A stretch of 64,000 nucleotides of DNA from Antedon bifida (Eukaryota > Echinodermata > Crinoidea > Comatulida > Antedonidae). The DNA lies in assembly GCA_963402885.1 (NCBI GenBank), contig OY727095.1:32059001-32123000 (forward strand), given 5' to 3'. Shown here one piece after another: positions 44,101 through 53,100 of the stretch (position 1 is its first letter; every line of letters starts with the position of its first letter). Under the pieces are notes generated by a model. The model did not search any database and had not been told where the DNA came from. It was given only the letters and a program-made list of their open reading frames with translations. A program made the position numbers and the translations under genes.

Positions 44101-47100
44101 GATTGTCCAGAGTCTTCAAGATAGTCTCCAGTGACTGTATTCACCAATCACACTTAAGTGAGATATTTCCTTTAAATGTTAAGTATATTACTTAACCCAA
44201 TATATATATAAGTATTTCACTTAAATTGTATTCACTTTATAATAAAATAATGACTATTTTTATTTTTCTGCAACCCGAAAATCATGTATCATTTATGAAA
44301 TAAATCTATAATGCTGATCCCGCCCCTTTTACATTTATTCATCACATCAATGAATGAATGAATGAATGAATGAATTAAAATGAAAGTAGTAATGAAGCCA
44401 AGAAGGTTTGTAGTATGGCCGACTCCAGAATTAAAATAAAGTTTATTTAGTCTAGCTCAATATTATTATATTCAATCTTATAATATAAAATTCAATCAGA
44501 CAACTGTCTTGATTTATAAATTCAACTAGTAATGGATTGTGCATATTAAAATAATAAAACTGATGAGAAAACAAGCTCAAGAGATGCATAAGATATTGCC
44601 TTTCCATTTAAAATTCAACGCTTTTAGTAATAATTTATATCAATTCCATTGATTTTTCTTACAGCTTGACAGTGTTTAGTATTATTTTTACAGTTATAAT
44701 AACTATAGTATCATTTACAATAATATTGTGTGTGTTTGTCAGTAGCTTCTATTCTGAATCAATAAACGTAGTATGGGTAAAAGGAGAGAGTATGGGATTA
44801 GTTTAAACTAAAGGAGCTACAATGTAAAACTCTTGTCTACACTATCAAATTTATGTGACAAAAAAATGTGATGTGCCCATATATGGACAGGATGATATCA
44901 TATCACTATATACATATTTGGGTATATTACTACCACATTTGGGAAGATCACTTTTTTTGTCAAACTAGTTTGATAGTGTAGACAGAGCTTAACACTATTG
45001 TACGTATCAATGCTTTGTAATTCTAAACCTGCTCTTAATCATATAATGCGTATGTTTGTTTTATTAGTGGATTACATCAGAGGATGGGACGTGTGGAGAT
45101 TCAATTGTTATCCAGGATCCGCAGCAGTTTGCTAAACAGGGAGATAACCCCAAAGAATTTAAGAACAAAAGAAAAGAGGTAAAATATCATAACCTGTTAG
45201 TTCTGTGTGTATATATTCTACATTACCAACAAAATGAACGTCTTTTTATTTGTCCTGTGCTGTTTGTTAATACCATCCTATTGTAGAGCTCTGTCTACAC
45301 TTTTAAACTAGTTCGACAAAAATAGTCTGATGTGCCCAAATATGGTAGTGATATGACATCATCATGTCCATATATGGGCACATCACACTTTTTGTCAAAT
45401 AAGCTCTGTCTATACTATCAAACTAGTTTGACAAAAAAATGTGCCCAAATATGGTAGTGATATGACATCATCATGTCCATATATGGGCACATCACATTTT
45501 ATTGTCACATAATGTTTGATAGTGTAGACAGAGCTTTAGATATACATACAGTGTAAAATGGAATATAGAAAATTAATCTACTAATATAGAAAATATTTTT
45601 AATCGTTTGTTTAATTTTATTCCTCATTATTTCAATTTTTACTAATTAGTTGAAGAATGATTTCTATGACGACAAGAAGTCTGCTGGTCCAATATCAGAG
45701 GTTTTGTCTGGAGTAACATGGCAGAAACCACCGCAGGTTAGCATTCACTAACTTTACTAATATCAATATTTATAATAATATTTATGTGAATTTTTTTTTT
45801 GCATAATAAGTGGTTATGTTAAAATTTCCAATTATTTTTAAATTTTCACAATTTATATTGATAGTATTGACATATGTCTTTGTTATGGTGCCATATCTCT
45901 TATGATTTGTACCATAGAGATATTATATAACATCTCTATGTTTTTACCCATGATGCTTATTTGCATATGGGTTTTTTATGATGTCCAAATTATTGCATTA
46001 TTAAATTAAAAATACTAAAAAGCTTGTTTATAATAATAACATTCACACAAATTCATTTTAGTTGGCATGATAGATTAAAATATTGATTTTATATAATATA
46101 TAATAATGCTTTTGTTTATTTAATTCATCTAATCAATCATAATAGTGTATTGTGTAATTATCTGATAGTAATCGAATCATTTTCAAATTATAAACATTTA
46201 TTATTTTAATTGTTTCAACTAACGCTTAATTATCACTGTGTGTATAGTATTGCTTATAAAGTGAAAATGTGGCGAATGTGACTCATTAGTTATAACAAAA
46301 TTGTAACAAAATGAGTCACATTAACATGAGTTGCATGCTCATACTGGCGTGTTGTTGCAGTGATGTAATCGTAACAACATTTGGCGTTACGTGTAATACA
46401 CGTTGCGTGTGATCCACGCGACGTGTAATCCACGTTGCTCGCACGCGTTGGAAATAATGATGTGCTGTTCCTTTAGATTGATACATTTTTTCCCATTTGT
46501 GTATTTTGTACTTTCTCGTAGTTTTCTAGTGATGCACCGTTGTCCAACTCCTCGGATTGTCTTGAGGACGATCGCAAGGTATTAAGTGTAACAAATGTGT
46601 TGTACCACCCACAAATCTGTGTCCTAGCAGTCATTGCTCACTAACGCATACTAACATAAGTTTTCACTAGCTGCATTGTTACATTTCAGTATATATTTTT
46701 CATCTGTAAAATCTTTCCTGGCACTGCAGTATATCTACACATATGTTCTTTCTCTGTTGTAAGCTCACCTAGTGGAAACATTTCTGTTTTTAAATCAATA
46801 TCTCAACTTTTAATTTGCATCATGAAACACTGTGTTGTAATTATCCTTAATGACACATGCCCTGGTGTGTCAACTATTGACAATGGTAAATTTACACTAA
46901 AACGTCAGTCCTAAACATGGTCCATTTTTTAAGGGAGACTTATCAATGAGAGACTGTGTTGACATTATCCTTAAAGACACATGCCCTGGTGTGTCAACTA
47001 TTGATATTGATGAATTTAGTCTAAAGAACACTAAAATGTCAGTCCTAAACATGGTCCATTTTTCCAGGAAGACTTATCAACCCATAATGTGTATACCATC

Positions 47101-50100
47101 CTTATTTAATCAATTTATGTTGTATCGTGTAGGTGTTGTAACATCGTTAATATTAGATTGAATGTTTTAGTGATTTTATGTCGTAAACGTAATTCTTCTA
47201 AGAATCCACAACACGATTCATTTCACATCATTTATTCATCGTGTATTTTATTCTGGATTTATCGATCTTGGTAAGGGATCATAAGCTTGGCCAATAGCCA
47301 TGCATTAAATTTAATACGTACTCTTTTGAAGAAGAATATTAAGAATCATATAATTTATGAAAATAAATCAGATATATGTTGCTTTACATTTTTACTTTCT
47401 AATGAAAATATGCTCGTTTTGTGAGTCTAGCATATTGATGTTATTGTAATCTATGCCTGCTTAAATGGTGCCACAGCAAAATGTTAACACTCAGAAAATA
47501 TCAGTTTTACTGAATTTTTAATTTATGTTGCTTGTATTGTGGGCTGGTTGTTTTGTCTATGCTATCCTATCTCTTTGACTTCTCTATTATATTGAACCAA
47601 CAACATTATTTTAAAGTCTATTAATAGTACAATCAATTGCAGTTTATCCTAATATCCGAAATGTTATTATTTAAGATAAATTAATTAAAAGCTGATTATT
47701 AAAATATTAATTGATTGCTAATTATTACATAAACTATTTTAATAATTTCATATTCCTTTGGTGATGGGCAAGACAAAGCCGTCTGCTTTTTGTGTTTCGT
47801 CGTCTGCTCCCATGTTCAACAATCAATAAAGTTTATTACATATCATCATATTGCATTGGAACTAATATCGAAATGGAAATATTACTCTGTTTAAGTTATT
47901 AATATCCTTATGTAATCACCTCTTATGATGATAATTAGTCTATATAAAGTACATTGACCTCGTATTGAATGGTGTAAATAAGTATTAAATTTGGTATATA
48001 TATGAATGAACTATATAATTTAACTTTAAAAAGTACATTTAGAAATAATACAAAATAATATTACTGTTTAATTCTTTTTTTGTTTTGGTCTGTATAGTTT
48101 AAACTAATATAATGTTCCTATGGTAAAATGTAAATTAAAATTATTGTGAAAGAATTTACATATTATAATTAAGGTTTTTAGATTTTAAAGAAGTGGATTA
48201 TTATTATTTGAATAAGTAATTTAATTTTTTTGTATATGTTATGTGTTTGGGAGTCTGATGGAATTTTTGAGCTCAAAAATTGTTATTTACAAATTTTGTT
48301 TATGTATAAATAATGTTGTTTTTCGTATTTGTTTTCTCAGCAAGGAAACCCATCAAGTGACAATGTTAAAGCCGCATCAAAAGGTATAATTCAACGAGAC
48401 TACCAACAAGACGCAGTCTTGTACACATCATACACCCCTAACCCATTCGATAAGATGACCGAGAAAGATATTCTACAATACAAGAAAGAAATTGCTGAGA
48501 AAACTGGTCAAGGTTTGTCTTTAACAAAAATTATGTTAATTTTAATTATCACGGAAAGAAGCGATTTCTAGCCATATAGCGTAGATAAATTTTATACCTA
48601 CCAGGATTTCTTAGTAGTAGTTCATGTCTCGCAGGCTCCATAAAAATTTATTTGTGCCTATGTATGAACAATCGTATAATAACAATTGACCCTTACAATT
48701 GGTAAATATAACTTCAACGTGAATCCCATGAGAGTATCATTGTGAAATCTGAATACAGTGCAAGATTTATTCTTATGCATACCATACAATATATTTATAC
48801 ACTAAAAGATGGGGGCATATCAATTTGATCTCTGGTGTCTGTGCGTACAATTAAGGGACTAGTGCTGTTCCACCGTACCACGCTAGAGTGTGAAAGAGTC
48901 GCTATCCAATCGAGTTTAAACAATACCATAAAAAGCCCCAGTGGTCTAATGATTAGGACATCTGCATTTCAAGCAGAACGTTCCGGGTTCGAATCTCGGT
49001 TAGGGTGATTTTTCTCATTCCCACAGTGACTGATCTTAATTGAAAAGTAAATGAACAAAACGTAAATATTCTGAAAGAAATGCATACAAATATGTAAAAT
49101 AGCATATCAGAAACATCCAACTAATTAAATTGTTAGTGGTGTAATAATTCGAAAACTCTGTATTTTGTATAAATGTGTAGATGTAAAAGAGATAGAGCTG
49201 ATAGTACAAGAAGTAGATGATGCCACAGTTGTAAACAATGTGAGCCGAGTTGAAGGTCCAGAGGGTACGTATTAAAGTTTATCATCGTACATGGTAGTTA
49301 AGCCTTGAAAAAGTGGTTTTGTCAAGAAGACGGGAGGATTTAAACATCCTTAAGCCTTGTCTACACTATCAAACTTTATGTGACAAAAACATGATGCACC
49401 CAAATATGAACATGATGATGTCATATCACTACTATATTTGGGCATATCACTACCATATTTGGGCACTTTTTTTTGTCACACTAGTTTGATAGTAAGAGCT
49501 TTAGATTGGGTAGATTTGCTTGTCCAAATAGTTTCCAATGTCCAAAACAAATAACGTAGGAAAAGAAGTGTGAAGGGAAGAAAATGAGCTTGGAAGTGTA
49601 AACAAACTATTTGTCGCATTTGTGATTTTAATGTTTCTCATGTCTTCTGTTGCTCTCGTAACCCTTCTGCACGCATGCTCTGCCTAGTAATAGTATAGTA
49701 CCATAGTAGTAGTAGTTTGATGGCACAACTGTCTATCTAGTATTCGTAGTTTATAAAGTCGACTAGTAGAAGCGTGGCACCAGAAGGTATTTTTTAAATA
49801 CATGTAAATTAGCCTGTATGTGTAAATAATTTGATACAATAAAATGTTAACCCACACATACTGCAAAACTCACATTATGCACACATGTCGATTACGTTAC
49901 ACACTCCAAGCATAAGCACCAGTTATTTCAACACCCCGCCTAGCTGTACCCTACACATACTAGTCCACAGACATTAATATCATATATTCAAACCTACTAG
50001 TATCCTACACATTTATGATATATCAACATTTATAGTTTATTTTTATTTGATAAACTGCTACTGTAATCTTTTTATTTTCCCTTACTTCTATCTTCTTGAT

Positions 50101-53100
50101 TTTATCTTAGAAAATCTGTGTTGCTTTAAGCTGTCCTATTTCTTTCTACTTTAATATTCTTTGACTTTAAAACTTAAATTTAAATTTGATTTCATATGCC
50201 TGTGAATTTGTTTAGTTGATCCTAGATTTCTTTTTATTGACATATTTAATCTGTATGAGTCCTTCACACATCTATCCCTGGCTTGCTTCCATTTTATTCG
50301 CTAACGATGCATGATCATTTCTCTTCCAATTTCATTTGTATCTCTTTCATTTATCTCCTCAACTACTGATCAAGTCACAAACATTAAAACTTATTCACAG
50401 CTGAATCTATCACAAGAGGGAAGTATTGTGGTATAAGCTAGGCTTTCTGACTAGCTAAGCTATACATGTCTATGAGGGTCCTATACAACTTTAACCGGTA
50501 TAAGCTAGCCTCTCTGACTAGCTAAGCTATACATCTCTATGAGGGTCCGATACGACTTTAACCGATATAAGCTAGGCTTCCTGACCAGCTAAGCTATACA
50601 CCTGTATGGGGGTCTGATACTACTTTAACAGGGTATAAGATATAGCCTTTCTGACCAGCTAGCCCACAGTTTTCAATGCATTTAAATAATATAATGTGTT
50701 TTCTATGTAACATGTAGATTTAGCATTTCATTTCATTGCAATGTCTGTTTCCAATACTAGCATAGTTACCTCATTATTTGGTGATATAATTACTCATGTT
50801 ATGGATAGTGTATTAATGAATGCAATGCTAGATTTATCATTCATTTCTTGCCATTAAATATTATTTTTTGGAAAGTTTATAATTTAAAATATTCTAGTCC
50901 AATCTAGAAGGTTTTTTGATTGTGTCACCAAAGACTGAACACATTTTAAAAAGGATGTAAACAACATGTGTACATATTTACAAAGCAATTCATGTTGAGA
51001 TAATTCCTCCAACTACCTTATTTTGCATAATTGGTTGAGCTATCACAACGTAGTTTGGTTTGTAAGCATGTGCAAATAAATTTAATTTAATTACTATGCA
51101 TATCATTATTACCATCTGTTAATTATTCTATTTCCATCTTTTGATCAAATCAATATTCCAATTCTCTTCTCTTTAACTTGACTATTCATTTTATCCTTAT
51201 AAATGTTATCAATAAGTTATTACAATTTCTATTAAATACAATGTTATCCCTACATTATATTACAAAATGATTATGGCTTATGTTATTAAAATTGGGCTAC
51301 ATTATATTACAAAATAATTATGGCTTAATGTTATTAAAATTGGGGATGCATTTGAACACTACACACATTTCATCTCATATTGGATCAGTCCACGACATCA
51401 ATTGCACAATTCACTGTGATGTTTTTGATCACATCACTACTTATTTCATTATAGGTACGTATTTCTATACACGCGGCTACACACGGTTGTAGCGTGACGA
51501 GTGGACACGCAGAGGCAAGGAGGAAATTATCTTATTCATAATCATTGCTATATTTATATCAGTTTTTATACTTAATTCTCATTGGTCATTATTTCATATA
51601 TGCAAATTAGTTTGTGCATCTGTTTCCTCATCTTTAATTCTAATCACCTCACAACCCTTCTATTAACATAGAGGTCCAAATTAAGCTTTTTGAAAATAAA
51701 AAAACTAATTCACTAACTGGAAAAAAACAATTCTTTTATTATTGAATTATTTAGTTAACAAAATTAAAATATACATTTACAGTATTAGTACCAACTTACT
51801 AATATTTAGTATTTAGTCAAATCTAATGGGTTTTGGAGCATTTAAAATGACTAGTTGTAGAAGTTCTAATTAGTTTTACCTAATTACATTAGTTTATTAT
51901 AATTAGATGTTAATTAGTCAAGTAGTTAGCAGCAGCATCTCTAACTTCAATTCTTTTGCAGCTTTTCAACAAGTCAATCTGGTCTCTCTTAAATTGTCAT
52001 CATTTTTTTCATCTTTGTTTTTAGCCATCTATGTTCATATGTGTGAATTCTCTGTATGAAATTTGATTCCAAATTCTTGTTTTTATATCATTTTCTATAA
52101 TTAATAAAAAACCAATTTACCACTCGTTAAAACACCCCAAATATGCATTATCATATACAGGGTTATAAAAGGAAATCATGATACATCCATCCCCCACCCC
52201 TTTACCCCGTCAAAGTCCCCCTTCCCTTTACCCCGTTTATTAAACATGACAAATGAAAAGATTTAAATGTAAAAGCAACAGAAGTGTATTACATTGTTTC
52301 AATATTGCTTACTGTGGGGGTATTATAATATAATTATTAATTTTTTATTTAATTAATTAATTTTTATAAATAATAATTTTTGAATGAATGGTGCATTAAT
52401 TATTATTGCATGGTCGTTAAGATATTATAACCTTTAATAACAATAATGATATCTTAATATTTTATTTATTTTAATTTCTATATTTATTTTTGTTCACTTG
52501 TCATCTTGGTGAATGTCATTTTATGTTATACTTTTGGTTTTCGTTTACACTCTCTGATTATGTTGATTTCATGTTGTGTCGTCATACATGTTGTCAATTT
52601 TTTAATAGTTGGTATTTGTAAGGAAATGGAGTTTTGAAAAGTTGCGATTATCATTTGATGTTGTTGGGGTAAGAGTTTTGTAGCGAAAACGGGTAACAAT
52701 TAAGTGACTCTACTCAGTATCACTATCTACAGCCTCAAATATAAGATGAAAATATTTTCATCAAATTTATTTGTGTTTTTTCTGCTGTTGAATAATTATT
52801 ATTATTGTGTTCCTAATGTTAAATTACAATGAATTTTATTTTTTTACATTAAATACTTTTAATCTGTTTTTCTGGTTAACCTCTTTGTTCTTTATTTCCT
52901 TGAAAAAAATGAAGGAAAAACTATTCGAATACGCCAGGTAAAAGACAAAACACAGCATGTCCAAAATTGCTCCCCAGCCTCTCTAAAAAAAAACAGAACA
53001 ATGTGTGGCATGCTAGTGACGATAATACCTATAAGTATTCATTGACAAATTTGTGTTTTTGTATTCATTTTTTAAAATAAAATAGGGAGAAAAAGTCTCT

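Larger units (their letters stand above)
43896..45067 (+). other. Adducin intron 8
   Basis: A 1.2-kb intron with MITE copies 18 and 19 at its two ends and a GAAT microsatellite between. Otherwise AT-rich. Confidence 0.85.
45737..48340 (+). other. Adducin intron 10 (holds candidate cassette 10a)
   Basis: A 2.6-kb intron with the candidate exon at 46522, a tandem duplication at 46822, and a CATAGAGAT hairpin at 45913. 47080-48330 holds nothing I can name. Confidence 0.75.
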
